In this document: positions 39,618 to 48,367 of the stretch, one piece after another
How positions within the stretch are numbered: position 1 is the first letter of the stretch
Layout: every line of letters begins with the position of its first letter
Assembly (NCBI RefSeq): GCF_012641395.1
Contig: NZ_JABAIH010000006.1
Location: 124,001-188,000, forward strand
Length of the DNA stretch: 64,000 nt
Direction of reading: 5' to 3'
Source: Rhizobium sp. P32RR-XVIII
Lineage (GTDB): Bacteria > Pseudomonadota > Alphaproteobacteria > Rhizobiales > Rhizobiaceae
Notes under the pieces: model-generated
The model's input: the letters and a program-made list of their open reading frames with translations, nothing else
Told to the model about the DNA's origin: nothing
Database searches by the model: none
Program-made: the position numbers and the translations under genes

Positions 39618-41000
39618 TTACGACACTCTTGCGAAAGCCACCGCGGCTTTGAGCCCACGGCCGCCCGCACCCGGCAAAAGCGTGAGCTTTGCATTGAAAA
39701 GGTTGGCTATTTCGTCAACGATCGGCAGGCCGAGACCGGCGCCGGGCGTGCCCGACTCGTTGCCGCGCGAGAAGCGGCGGCGCACCGCTTCAAGCTTCTC
39801 CGATGCGATTCCGGGACCATTGTCTTCGACCTCGAGGCGCACGGTCTCGCCGTCCTGCGCAATTCGCACGGTAACCTCGGCGCCTTTGCCGGCATAGGCG
39901 ATGGCGTTGCCCGCAAGATTGCGCAATAGCTCGCCGATCAGGAGGGGTTCGGCGCGGATCATTGCTGGTCCATCGCCCTCAAAACCCAGGTCGATACCGG
40001 CCTCGGCGGCGGCGGGGATCAGCTCGCCCGTGATCTCCTGAGCGATTGCGGCAACATCCATGGCAGAGGTGGCCAGGGCCTCCTTGGCCGTTGCGGCATC
40101 GATCTTTGCCATCAGCAGAAGCTGCGCGAGGATGCGCTCGGCATGCGCAACTGCCTGATCGCCCTTTAACGCCGAATCTTGCGCTTCAGCCAGCGTTCCC
40201 GCACGGGCGGAGAGCGCAAGCTGGGTTCGGATGATTGCAAGCGGCGTACGCAACTGGTGGCTCGCATTGCCGGTGAAATTCCGCAGCGCCTCAAGGGCCG
40301 ACTGCAGGCGCACCATGAAGCTGTTTACCGTATCCACCAGCGGCTGAACCTCGCTCGGCACCGATTGCTCGATGGGATGCAGGTCATCCGGGCTGCGCTC
40401 GCCGATCGCGTCCCGCAGATTGTAGAGCGGGCGGAGCGCCACCGTGACCGAGATCCAGACGATCACAGCCGCTCCGGCAATCATGAAGCCAAGACGAAGC
40501 GCCGAGCGAAAGAGAATCGCCTGCGCCAGATGCCGGCGGGCAAGGGTCGTTTCCGCTACGGTGACGGCGAAGGGAACCGAGCGGATGCCGGTCGAGGCCG
40601 AGCGCTGCAGCGTCGCGACACGGATCGGCTCGCCTTGGAACTTATCGTCGGCGAAGACAGCGCCTTCGCCTTTGGCTTCCTTGATAACCGGAAGCAACTG
40701 ATAGCCGGTGATGAACCTGCCCGGCGGACCGTCGACGCGGTAGAACACCCGGTCCTGAGCGGCGGACGTCAGCATTTCCAGCGCGACATAGGGAATATCC
40801 ACCTCCAGCGAGCCGTCTTCCGCCACGACCACGCGTTCGGCAATGGCAAGTGCCGAACCGGCGAGGACACGGTCCGAAACGATGTTCGAGGTATCGACCG
40901 CCTCGCGGTATGTATCGGCAAGGGCCAGCATGCCGATGATGGCGGTGGAGATGAGCAGCCAGAAGAGCAGCCGGCGCCTGAGCGAGTAGGCGGCTCTCAT
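39618..41000 (-). CDS. tctE: Sensor histidine kinase TctE-like
   Basis: A 460-residue kinase with two membrane helices (about 10-28 and 168-186), a periplasmic 2CSK-type sensor between them and a HAMP-like linker. The dimerisation helix is GNASHQLRTPLAIIR, with the phospho-His near residue 248, and the ATP site shows NLAGNAIAYAG, DNGPGI and GAGLGLPIVDEIA. It overlaps the tctD stop by 4 bp. The pair should sense a tricarboxylate outside the cell and control the tctCBA genes 1.5-5 kb away, inferred from context and family. Confidence 0.9.
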   Translation of the reverse strand: MRAAYSLRRRLLFWLLISTAIIGMLALADTYREAVDTSNIVSDRVLAGSALAIAERVVVAEDGSLEVDIPYVALEMLTSAAQDRVFYRVDGPPGRFITGYQLLPVIKEAKGEGAVFADDKFQGEPIRVATLQRSASTGIRSVPFAVTVAETTLARRHLAQAILFRSALRLGFMIAGAAVIVWISVTVALRPLYNLRDAIGERSPDDLHPIEQSVPSEVQPLVDTVNSFMVRLQSALEALRNFTGNASHQLRTPLAIIRTQLALSARAGTLAEAQDSALKGDQAVAHAERILAQLLLMAKIDAATAKEALATSAMDVAAIAQEITGELIPAAAEAGIDLGFEGDGPAMIRAEPLLIGELLRNLAGNAIAYAGKGAEVTVRIAQDGETVRLEVEDNGPGIASEKLEAVRRRFSRGNESGTPGAGLGLPIVDEIANLFNAKLTLLPGAGGRGLKAAVAFARVS

Positions 41001-41674
41001 GAGGCCTCGGTCAGCTTGTCGAGGTAGTAGCCGATGCCGCGCGCGGTTTTCACGGTCAGTCCATGCGGCGCAAGGCGCTTGCGGAGCCGGCTGACATATT
41101 GCTCGATCGCATTGGTGGAAATGTCGTCGTCGAAGGCGGTCAGCGACTGCATGATCGCCTCCTTCGCAACGACCTTGCCGGCACGCATGAAGAGGATTTC
41201 CAGCAATCCGACTTCGCGGGCGGGTATGTCAAGCTGCGTGCTGCCAACGGAGAAGGTGCGGGACTTGAGGTCGAATGAAACGCAGCCGTACATCACCGTC
41301 GCCGAATGCAAACCGGCCTGGCGTCGGAGCAGCACGCGAACACGTGCCTCGAATTCACCAATGTCGAAGGGCTTGATGAGGTAATCGTCGGCGCCGAGAT
41401 CGAGCCCCTTGACCCGCTCCTCCGGCGCTCCCCGCGCGGTCAGGATCAAGACTGCAGCCTGGTTCTGGCGTGCGCGCATGTTGCGCAACACTTCCAGCCC
41501 GTCCATTTCCGGCAGGTTGAGGTCAAGGATCACGAGATCGAAATGTTCGGCTGCAATGACCGCATTGGCAGATGCGCCGTCATGGACGACATCCACGGCA
41601 TGTCCCGTACCACGCAAGATCGCAGACAGGCCATCGGCCAGGGCGATATTGTCTTCGGTGAGGAGAATGCGCAC
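40997..41674 (-). CDS. tctD: Response regulator TctD-like (OmpR family)
   Basis: A 225-residue regulator with a receiver domain (acidic pocket TEDN near residue 7, phospho-Asp51 in LVILDLNLPEMDG, Lys in the YLIKPFD loop) and a C-terminal winged helix (VGLLEILFMRAGKVVAKEAIM, ISTNAIEQYVSRLRKRLA). It is transcribed away from a solute-binding protein gene, with 173 bp between. A direct repeat suited to OmpR-family binding lies upstream of tctC at 42990-43005. Confidence 0.92.
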   Translation of the reverse strand: MRILLTEDNIALADGLSAILRGTGHAVDVVHDGASANAVIAAEHFDLVILDLNLPEMDGLEVLRNMRARQNQAAVLILTARGAPEERVKGLDLGADDYLIKPFDIGEFEARVRVLLRRQAGLHSATVMYGCVSFDLKSRTFSVGSTQLDIPAREVGLLEILFMRAGKVVAKEAIMQSLTAFDDDISTNAIEQYVSRLRKRLAPHGLTVKTARGIGYYLDKLTEAS

Positions 41675-41847
41675 GGACGGATTCCTGATTATCTAGCAGA
41701 GATTAACCCCCGTGGAGGGCGATGTCATCAGCAGCAAGACCCGACGGATGAAATCATCAGCGCATCAGAGGATTCATATTTGACAATGTTGCTGCAGACG
41801 CAAACGACCCGGCCGCATCCGTCGTGCTTGCCCGGCGAGGCGCTGTG

Positions 41848-42927
41848 ATGCATTCTCCGGGCATGAGGAGCCTTCTTGTTCTGCTACTTCTGCTCTGTCC
41901 CGGTTTAGCGGCGGCGGACCAGACCTTTTACGCTGCGAAATCCGGCAAGACCGATGCGCGGGTGCTGACGGTCTATTCGTCGCTCGACGAACCGCTGGCC
42001 CAGCCGATGATCCACGGCTTTCAGGACGCAAATCCTGACGTAGCGGTCCGCTATGAAGACATGCTGACCGGCGAGATCTATGACAGGATCGTGCGGGAGA
42101 CGGATGCCGGAAAGAAGACGGCGGATTTCGCCTTTTCCTCGGCGATGGACCTCCAGGTGAAGCTTTCCAACGATGGATATGCGCAGGTCAGTAATCTGCC
42201 GATGAGCGGGCTGTGGCCGAAATGGGCGAACTGGCGGAACACGGCTTATGCGCTGACCTTCGAGCCGGCGGTCTTCGTCTATCACAAGCCGAGCTTCGCG
42301 CATGAGCCGGTGCCGAGTTCGCGGGCGGAATTCGTCGACTATCTGAAGCGCAAAGGCAATGCGGTCTACGGGCGGATCGGCACCTACGACATCGAGCGCT
42401 CTGGCGTCGGTTTTCTCTTCATGGCCCGCGATCAGGAGCAGTTCGGGGATATCTGGTCGGTCATCAGGGCGATGGGGGCCACAGGCGTCAAGCTTTATTC
42501 GACGAGTTCGGCAATCCTGGAACGGGTCGCCGATGGCCGCTTCGTGCTTGGTTACAACATCCTCGGCTCGTATGCCGCGGACTGGGCATCTCGCGACCCC
42601 AACGTCGGCATCGTGCTGCCGAAAGATTATACCGTCGTGATGTCGAGGATCGGCCTGGTACCGCAGGCGGCGGCCGAACCGGAGCTCGGGCGTCTATATC
42701 TCTCCTTCTTCATGTCCAAGGAGGGGCAGACGATCATGGCCCGCGAACTGCAGATTCCCGCCGTCAGTCCTGAGGTCGCCGGCGAGAATACGGCGAACAC
42801 GCTGCAGGAGCTTCTCGGGTCACAGCTCCGGCCCGTTCCGGTCAGTCCGGGCTTGATGGTCTATCTCGACCAGGTCAAGCGCGCGCGGCTCATCGCGCAT
42901 TGGAACGAGGTGCTGCGGACACAATAG
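41848..42927 (+). CDS. ABC-type periplasmic solute-binding protein (family 1)
   Basis: A 359-residue secreted protein with a signal peptide (LLVLLLLLCPGLAAAD). The mature domain begins RVLTVYSSLDEPLAQPMIHGFQ, typical of extracellular solute-binding proteins of the iron(III)/phosphonate/polyamine type, and contains WANWRNTAYALTFEPAVFVYHK. No ABC permease or ATPase gene is nearby. It lies divergent from tctD and directly before tctCBA; proteins of this kind sometimes serve as sensory partners of TctE-like kinases, but that is inference. The start at 41848 has GCGAGG upstream; 41863 is an alternative. Confidence 0.8.
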   Translation: MHSPGMRSLLVLLLLLCPGLAAADQTFYAAKSGKTDARVLTVYSSLDEPLAQPMIHGFQDANPDVAVRYEDMLTGEIYDRIVRETDAGKKTADFAFSSAMDLQVKLSNDGYAQVSNLPMSGLWPKWANWRNTAYALTFEPAVFVYHKPSFAHEPVPSSRAEFVDYLKRKGNAVYGRIGTYDIERSGVGFLFMARDQEQFGDIWSVIRAMGATGVKLYSTSSAILERVADGRFVLGYNILGSYAADWASRDPNVGIVLPKDYTVVMSRIGLVPQAAAEPELGRLYLSFFMSKEGQTIMARELQIPAVSPEVAGENTANTLQELLGSQLRPVPVSPGLMVYLDQVKRARLIAHWNEVLRTQ

Positions 42928-42986
42928 GGGCCGCACACTGAACAATTGCGGCAAAAAAGTGCCCGTGGCGGTGGATATGCCGCCGA

Positions 42987-43005
42987 TGTCAGCTAAATGA
43001 CAGCT
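42987..43005 (+). promoter_or_regulatory. Candidate TctD binding site upstream of tctC
   Basis: CAGCT occurs at 42990-42994 and 43001-43005, an 11-bp direct repeat as used by OmpR-family regulators. The same bases form a TGTCA-N6-TGACA dyad (42987-43002). It lies about 165 bp before the tctC start. No gene was seen elsewhere in 42928-43169. Confidence 0.4.
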
Positions 43006-43169
43006 TGTTGTGGTGCGTTTTCGGCACTTCTTCTCCGTGGAGGCGGAGAGTTGAAGTTTCGGGAGGAGTTTCCGTCGCTATTGCGGACAAGCATGTTCTT
43101 CGCAGGCAACGCTTCCCGATTCCCTTGAAGACATTACGCGGCACTCACCGCGATCATGGAGGACACATC

Positions 43170-44114
43170 GTGAAGCATACTTTCCTTGCCACGCTTTTCG
43201 CAGCCGCCATCGCGCTGCCGGCCTATTCGGCCGACTACACCATAATGGCGCCGGCCGCTCCTGGCGGCGGCTGGGACCAGACGGCCCGTTCCCTGCAGAC
43301 AGTCCTGCAGCAGGAGGGCATTTCCGGCAATGTTCAGGTTCAGAACATTCCGGGCGCTGGCGGCACCATCGGACTTGCTCAGTTCACCAGCCAGAACAGC
43401 GGCAATCCGAATGCACTGATCGTCGGCGGCTATGTCATGGTCGGCGCAATCCTGACCAACAAGTCGCCCATCACACTGAAGGACGTCACGCCGATCGCAC
43501 GCCTGACCGGCGAATATGAGGCAATCGTCGTACCGGCAGCGTCGGACATCAAGACGTTGGGCGATCTTGTCGCCAAGCTGAAAGCGGAACCGGGTGCGGT
43601 CTCCTGGGGCGGCGGTTCGGCAGGCGGTACCGACCATATCGCTGTTGGTCTGATCGCCAAGGCGGCCGGCGTCGATCCGACGAAGATCAACTACGTCGCC
43701 TTCTCGGGCGGTGGCGAAGCGCTTGCGGCCATCCTTGGCGGCCAGGTGACGGCGGGCATTTCCGGCTACGGCGAATTCGAATCGCAGATCAAGGCCGGCC
43801 AGTTGCGCCTGCTCGCCGTATCGAGCGACAAGCGTATCGAAGGGATCGACGCGCCGACGCTGAAGGAAGCCGGGGTCGACGTATCCGTGGAAAACTGGCG
43901 CATGGTTGCGGCTGCTCCGGGCCTCTCGGCTGATCAGACAGCTGCTATCACCGCCGATTTCGATAAGCTTTCCAAGTCGCCAGCCTGGCAGGAGGTCCTT
44001 AAGACCAAGGGCTGGCAGGACAGCTATCTCTCCGGCGACGCCTTCAAGGCGCAGCTTGAGAAGGACGTTGCGGCCACCGAAGGCATTCTCAAAGACATCG
44101 GACTGGTTCAATGA
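43170..44114 (+). CDS. tctC: Tricarboxylate-binding protein TctC
   Basis: A 314-residue periplasmic protein of the TTT (tripartite tricarboxylate transporter) family, with a signal peptide ending AYSADYT. The ligand region contains APGGGWDQTAR and NIPGAGGTIGLAQF, followed by WGGGSAGGTDHIA. The start is a GTG at 43170 with GGAGGA at 6-base spacing. Its stop overlaps the tctB start (ATGA at 44111). The ligand may be citrate or another carboxylate. Confidence 0.93.
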   Translation: MKHTFLATLFAAAIALPAYSADYTIMAPAAPGGGWDQTARSLQTVLQQEGISGNVQVQNIPGAGGTIGLAQFTSQNSGNPNALIVGGYVMVGAILTNKSPITLKDVTPIARLTGEYEAIVVPAASDIKTLGDLVAKLKAEPGAVSWGGGSAGGTDHIAVGLIAKAAGVDPTKINYVAFSGGGEALAAILGGQVTAGISGYGEFESQIKAGQLRLLAVSSDKRIEGIDAPTLKEAGVDVSVENWRMVAAAPGLSADQTAAITADFDKLSKSPAWQEVLKTKGWQDSYLSGDAFKAQLEKDVAATEGILKDIGLVQ

Positions 44115-44602
44115 GCGTGGGTAAGTCCACTGTGGTCACGAAGCGCCGCCCTGACTGGGCGGCGCTGGTCATCGCTCTCTGTCTTTTAGTGGTGGCCGGG
44201 GTCATCCTCTGGGACGTCTCGCATATGAGGGCGATCGCCCAATATGCGCGCATGGGGCCGGCAACCGCTCCAACGGTCGTAGCACTCGGGCTGATCGGAC
44301 TCGCAATCTGGACGGCGCTCGAGGCCTGGCGGGGCGATTTTCCGGAGCGCGAGAAGCAGGAACTGCCGCCGGTCGTGTGGATTGTCGCGGGTCTTGCCTG
44401 TCAGATGATCTTCTTGCGGATCGCCGGCTTCTCGATCGCGACCGGCCTTCTCTTCGCCCTGACGGCGCGTGGCTTCGGCAAACGGCAGCTCTGGGTTTCG
44501 ATTCCCGTCGGCATCGTCATCAGCTTCATCGTCTGGACGATCTTCTCGCAGCTGCTGAAACTGACGCTGCCCGCAGGTCCGCTCGAACATCTGTTCTTCT
44601 AG
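44111..44602 (+). CDS. tctB: Tricarboxylate transporter small membrane subunit TctB
   Basis: A 163-residue membrane protein with four hydrophobic helices (for example WAALVIALCLLVVAGVILW and WVSIPVGIVISFIVW), typical of TctB. It partners with TctA to form the membrane part of the sodium-driven carrier. It overlaps tctC by 4 bp and ends 11 bp before tctA. Confidence 0.92.
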   Translation: MSVGKSTVVTKRRPDWAALVIALCLLVVAGVILWDVSHMRAIAQYARMGPATAPTVVALGLIGLAIWTALEAWRGDFPEREKQELPPVVWIVAGLACQMIFLRIAGFSIATGLLFALTARGFGKRQLWVSIPVGIVISFIVWTIFSQLLKLTLPAGPLEHLFF

Positions 44603-44613
44603 GTGCATTCATC

Positions 44614-46131
44614 ATGAGCACTTTCGAATTCCTCTTCCAGGGTATCCTGGTCGCTATGCAGCCGATGAATCTGCTTTACGCATTGATCGGCGTTACGCTG
44701 GGCACCGCCGTTGGCGTCCTGCCGGGCATTGGTCCGGCATTGACGGTGGCGCTTCTGCTGCCGGTTACCTACAAGCTCGATCCGGGCGGATCGCTCATCA
44801 TGTTCGCCGGCATCTACTACGGCGGCATGTATGGCGGCTCGACGACCTCGATTCTGCTGAATACGCCGGGCGAGAGCGCCTCGATCGTCACCGCTCTCGA
44901 AGGTAACAAGATGGCCCGCGCGGGCAGGGGCGGTCCGGCGCTCGCAACCGCCGCCATAGGCTCCTTCGTGGCCGGTCTCATTGCCACGCTCGGGCTTGCC
45001 TTCATCGCGCCCTATATCGTCAAGCTCGCGCTGGTTTTCGGTCCGCGGGAATATTTCGCGCTGATGGTTCTCGCCTTCGTCACCGTTTCTTCGGCCTTTG
45101 GGGATTCGGCTCTCAGGGGTCTCACTTCGCTGTTCGTCGGCTTTACGCTTGCGATGATCGGCATCGATCTGCAGACCGGCCAGGCGCGCCTGACCTTCGG
45201 CATTCCCGATCTGCTCGACGGCGTCGAGGTGACGACGCTCGCCGTTGCGATGTTCGCGATTGGGGAGGCGCTCTATATTGCCGCGCAGGGCAACCACGGC
45301 GAAGACACAGTCGAGGCCGTCAAGGGTTCGTTGTGGATGAGTGCGCAGGATTGGGCACGCTCCTGGAAAGCCTGGCTGCGCGGCACCCTGATCGGCTTTC
45401 CGATCGGCGCCATGCCGGCCGGGGGCGCGGAAATCGGCACCTTCCTTTCCTATGCCGCCGAAAAGCGCCTGACCAAGCACCCCGAAGAGTTCGGCAACGG
45501 CGCCATTGAAGGCGTGGCGGGTCCAGAGGCCGCCAACAACGCGTCAGCCGCCGGGACGCTGGTTCCGCTTCTGACCCTTGGCTTGCCGACAACTGCCACA
45601 GCCGCGATTATGCTCGCCGGCTTCCAGCAATATGGCTTGCAGCCCGGGCCGCTTCTGTTTGCCAATAATCCGCAAATTGTCTGGGGCCTGATCGCCAGCC
45701 TTTTGATTGCCAACGCGATGCTGCTGGTGCTGAACCTGCCGCTGATCGGGCTTTGGGTCCGCCTGCTGACCATTCCGAAGCCGTGGCTCTACGCCGGCAT
45801 CCTGCTGTTTGCGACGCTCGGTACGATCGGCGCTAACCCCTCGGTCTTCGAACTTGGGATGCTGCTCGCCTTCGGCGTGCTCGGTTACATCATGCGGGTA
45901 TTCGGCTATCCGATCGCGCCGGCCATCGTCGGCCTGATCCTGGGGCCGCTTGCCGAACAGCAGCTGCGCCGCGCGCTGGCCATCAGCCAGGGCGATGTGA
46001 CGGCGCTTGTCATGTCGCCGATCGCCGCGGGCTTGTTGATCCTCGCGGCTGCCGCATTCCTTGTTCCGCTGATCCTGCGGTTGCGCGGCAGGGGTGAGGT
46101 TCTCTCGCAGCTTGCGGCAAGCGAAGACTAA
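44614..46131 (+). CDS. tctA: Tricarboxylate transporter large membrane subunit TctA
   Basis: A 505-residue, approximately 12-helix membrane protein. The duplicated family signatures are present: LPGIGPALTVALLLPVTY with YYGGMYGGSTTSILLNTPGE in the first half, and GPEAANNASAAGTLVPLLTLGLP in the second. It is the translocation subunit of the TctABC carrier and the last gene of the operon; a strong terminator follows at 46156-46193. Confidence 0.95.
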   Translation: MSTFEFLFQGILVAMQPMNLLYALIGVTLGTAVGVLPGIGPALTVALLLPVTYKLDPGGSLIMFAGIYYGGMYGGSTTSILLNTPGESASIVTALEGNKMARAGRGGPALATAAIGSFVAGLIATLGLAFIAPYIVKLALVFGPREYFALMVLAFVTVSSAFGDSALRGLTSLFVGFTLAMIGIDLQTGQARLTFGIPDLLDGVEVTTLAVAMFAIGEALYIAAQGNHGEDTVEAVKGSLWMSAQDWARSWKAWLRGTLIGFPIGAMPAGGAEIGTFLSYAAEKRLTKHPEEFGNGAIEGVAGPEAANNASAAGTLVPLLTLGLPTTATAAIMLAGFQQYGLQPGPLLFANNPQIVWGLIASLLIANAMLLVLNLPLIGLWVRLLTIPKPWLYAGILLFATLGTIGANPSVFELGMLLAFGVLGYIMRVFGYPIAPAIVGLILGPLAEQQLRRALAISQGDVTALVMSPIAAGLLILAAAAFLVPLILRLRGRGEVLSQLAASED

Positions 46132-46155
46132 GAAGCAACCCGACGACTCTGTCTT

Positions 46156-46193
46156 GCGGCCGGCCCTGAAACACGGACCGGCCGCTTGTTTTT
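46156..46193 (+). terminator. Terminator of the tctCBA operon
   Basis: GCGGCCGG (46156-46163) and CCGGCCGC (46178-46185) form an 8-bp perfect stem, followed by TTGTTTTT, 25 bp after the tctA stop. Confidence 0.88.
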
Positions 46194-46218
46194 GCATGGC
46201 TGGCCTGAATTTCCGCGA

Positions 46219-46247
46219 CTTGTGGAAAATGTTGCGGTGCACCATAT
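46219..46247 (+). promoter_or_regulatory. Probable housekeeping promoter of the 56-aa gene
   Basis: CTTGTG (46219-46224) and CCATAT (46242-46247) are 17 bp apart, close to the rhizobial sigma-70 consensus CTTGAC-N17-CTATAT. Transcription would start near 46254, about 32 bases before the ATG at 46286. Confidence 0.5.
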
Positions 46248-46285
46248 ACCACGTGTCAACAACGAAGCTAAAGCGAGAAAGACAA

Positions 46286-46456
46286 ATGTCCTCCTACCGT
46301 AAGTCCGTTCGTGAAGGTTTCTTCGGCCGCGCGTTCGCAGTCATTGGCGCAGCAACTGCTGTAAGCGCCGCATGTGAATCTGGCCGCCGTCCGAAGGCTC
46401 AGGACCTCAACGTCCTTGGTATCGATCCGAAGATCTTCGGCCATATCGGCCGCTAA
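46286..46456 (+). CDS. Short protein (56 aa), DUF1127-like
   Basis: The frame begins MSSYRKSVREGFFGRAFAV and ends LNVLGIDPKIFGHIGR. The C-terminal pattern (arginine-rich linker, DLxxLGID, hydrophobic end) resembles the DUF1127/YjiS-type small proteins abundant in rhizobia, some of which bind RNA in phosphate or carbon metabolism. The central segment is alanine-rich and could form one helix. It has its own promoter-like signal and terminator (46484-46517), which supports a real monocistronic gene. Confidence 0.72.
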   Translation: MSSYRKSVREGFFGRAFAVIGAATAVSAACESGRRPKAQDLNVLGIDPKIFGHIGR

Positions 46457-46483
46457 CAACTCGGATCCAATCACACATGAAAC

Positions 46484-46517
46484 AGCCCGCAACCGGTTGG
46501 TCGCGGGCTTTATTTTT
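46484..46517 (+). terminator. Terminator after the 56-aa gene
   Basis: AGCCCGC (46484-46490) and GCGGGCT (46503-46509) form a stem followed by TTATTTTT. Confidence 0.82.
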
Positions 46518-46562
46518 GCTTGGGCGGGCCGCAGCGCACGAAACGCTGCGGGTTTATGTGTC

Positions 46563-47672
46563 TCAGGCTTCCACCCGCTTTCTGGCCGGAACACGTGCTT
46601 CCGCTTCTGCATGGTCGTCGCGGCCATGCCGCTTGTTATGGCGGATCGAAGACCAGAGCGATATGCCGATCAGGGCTGCGCCGCCGAGACCGGTGATGAC
46701 CTCTGGAATGTGGAAGAGGGTCTGGACGTACATGATGATCGCAAGGATCAGGATCGCGTAGAACGCGCCGTGCTCCAGGTATCGGTAATGCGTCAGCGTT
46801 CTCTTTTCGACGAGCATGATCGTCATCGAGCGCACGTACATGGCGCCGATGCCGAGACCAATGGCGATGATGAAGAGGTTCTGCGTCAGAGCGAAGGCGC
46901 CGATGACGCCATCGAATGAGAAGCTCGCATCCAGCACCTCCAGATAGATGAACGCTCCGAGACCACCGCGCGCTGCCTCGGTCATCGCCTTCTGTGAAGC
47001 ATCCAGCAGTCCGCCGATCACCTCGACCGCAAGGAATGTCAGAAGACCGTACATCGCGCTATAGACAAACGTCGTCGCCTGATCGCCTTCGAGCAGCGAG
47101 GCGAAGACGATGATCAGCAGGAGAACGAAGGCGATCTCGATACCCTTGATTGTCGCGCCGCGGGACATCAGCTTCTCAAGCGAGGCAATCCAATGGACGT
47201 CCTTCTCGTGATTGAAGAAGTACGAAAGGCCGACCATCAGAAGAAAGGTTCCGCCGAAGGCTGCGATCGGCAGATGGGCCTCGTGCATGATGCGCGCATA
47301 TTCACCCGGCTGCCGCGCTGCAAGGACGAGCGCATCGATCGGGCCGATTTTTGCAGCAATCGCGACGATTGCCAGCGGGAAGATGATGCGCATGCCGAAG
47401 ACGGCAATAACGATACCCCAGGTCAGGAACCGATGCTGCCAGACCGGCGTCATTTCCTTGAGCTTGTTGGCGTTGACGATGGCGTTGTCGAAGGAGAGGG
47501 AAATCTCCAGCACGGCCAGCACCGTGCAGATGAAGAAGACGCTCGCCATGCCGCCGATCGTGCCGGTGGACTGCCAGCCCAACAAAGCGCCCAGCGCAAG
47601 CCCGAGAGCCGTTACGATGAAGGCCCAGCGAAAATAGCCGAGCATGGATTTGTTGCGGATGGACTGCTTCAT
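46563..47672 (-). CDS. DUF475 (TerC-superfamily) integral membrane protein
   Basis: A 369-residue protein with about nine hydrophobic helices. The paired motifs LEISLSFDNAIVNANKLKEM and LEVLDASFSFDGVIGAFALT carry acidic residues within membrane helices, as in the TerC superfamily, whose members are linked to metal (Mn or Ca) transport and tellurium resistance. The charged C-terminus (HNKRHGRDDHAEAEA) is cytosolic. The start at 47672 has AGAGGTG upstream; the longer open frame to 47900 has no ribosome site. Its substrate is unknown. Confidence 0.88.
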   Translation of the reverse strand: MKQSIRNKSMLGYFRWAFIVTALGLALGALLGWQSTGTIGGMASVFFICTVLAVLEISLSFDNAIVNANKLKEMTPVWQHRFLTWGIVIAVFGMRIIFPLAIVAIAAKIGPIDALVLAARQPGEYARIMHEAHLPIAAFGGTFLLMVGLSYFFNHEKDVHWIASLEKLMSRGATIKGIEIAFVLLLIIVFASLLEGDQATTFVYSAMYGLLTFLAVEVIGGLLDASQKAMTEAARGGLGAFIYLEVLDASFSFDGVIGAFALTQNLFIIAIGLGIGAMYVRSMTIMLVEKRTLTHYRYLEHGAFYAILILAIIMYVQTLFHIPEVITGLGGAALIGISLWSSIRHNKRHGRDDHAEAEARVPARKRVEA

Positions 47673-47991
47673 GGCCGCACCTCTTTGGTGCGGACGTCGA
47701 TCTTGAATGAGAGTATGGTCGAGAAGTGCCGCACATCGCAAGGGACATGCGCGCAAGGCATTGTGAGCTTTTTCATGGAATGAAAATCCCGCCGGCTGTC
47801 TGCAGGCGGTACCGACATCACGAGAGCGCCGTAAAAACTCTCGCCAGAGGGGCCCGGCACCAGTGTTTATCCGAAGCCGATGCATTTGCATGGGGGGCAA
47901 CCATGCGCATCGTTTTGGCCGCGGATAAGCCTCTAGGTAGTGAGCTTTCAGGCTCAGTCAAGACGCAGTGAAGCGCGCGGAGATTTTATGG
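47673..47991. other. Intergenic region before the stress promoter
   Basis: About 320 bp without a convincing gene. It must contain the DUF475 promoter on the minus strand. Frames in this stretch lack ribosome sites and overlap one another. Confidence 0.5.
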
Positions 47992-48016
47992 GGAACCTTA
48001 TGGTCGTTCACCCGTT
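47992..48016 (+). promoter_or_regulatory. EcfG-type general-stress promoter
   Basis: GGAAC (47992-47996) and CGTT (48013-48016) are separated by exactly 16 bp, the consensus of alphaproteobacterial EcfG (RpoE2) sigma factors. Transcription would begin near 48022, 60 bases before the small gene at 48082. Confidence 0.6.
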
Positions 48017-48081
48017 AGGACTACGTTCAGGAAAAATCTGCGGCGCAAAAAGTGATCCCGGCGCAACCAGCGGAGGCGGCA

Positions 48082-48309
48082 ATGCATACGTCAACTCACT
48101 CTCCCGACAAACGCACCGAAGCGGCAGACCGCATGAAGCGTGCAAAGCCAAACCGCATGCAGAGGGTGCAGGTGCTACCGCCGCATCACGTGGACCTGAC
48201 ACTGCCACAAACGCCGATGGACGATATCCATGTCCCGGCGCATTGCTCCGGCGCCGACCTTTCGAAGGGCGGTCCTGACGTTGGTGCGGCAGGCAAGCGG
48301 CGCCGCTAG
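48082..48309 (+). CDS. Small basic protein, probably stress-induced
   Basis: A 75-residue frame beginning MHTSTHSPDKRTEAADRMK, with GCGGAGGCGG upstream. It is rich in Arg, Lys, His and Pro, contains LPPHHVDLTLPQTPMDD, and ends GKRRR, with no hydrophobic segment; it is probably disordered and could bind nucleic acid. The EcfG-type promoter directly upstream supports it being expressed. A competing frame at 47940-48278 covers the same DNA but begins before the predicted transcription start. No homologue is known to me. Confidence 0.5.
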   Translation: MHTSTHSPDKRTEAADRMKRAKPNRMQRVQVLPPHHVDLTLPQTPMDDIHVPAHCSGADLSKGGPDVGAAGKRRR

Positions 48310-48367
48310 ATCCCAAGGCGGCGGAACAGTTTTTCTTCTCTAGACCAATGAAAACGGTGAGGTTTTT

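Noticed and set aside
41725..41761. TCATCAGC direct repeats upstream of tctD
   Set aside because: The 29-bp spacing does not fit OmpR-family binding, and the motif is short enough to occur by chance.
47940..48278. Plus-strand frame of 112 codons overlapping the 75-aa gene
   Set aside because: It begins before the predicted transcription start and lacks a good ribosome site. The frame starting at 48082 fits the promoter better.
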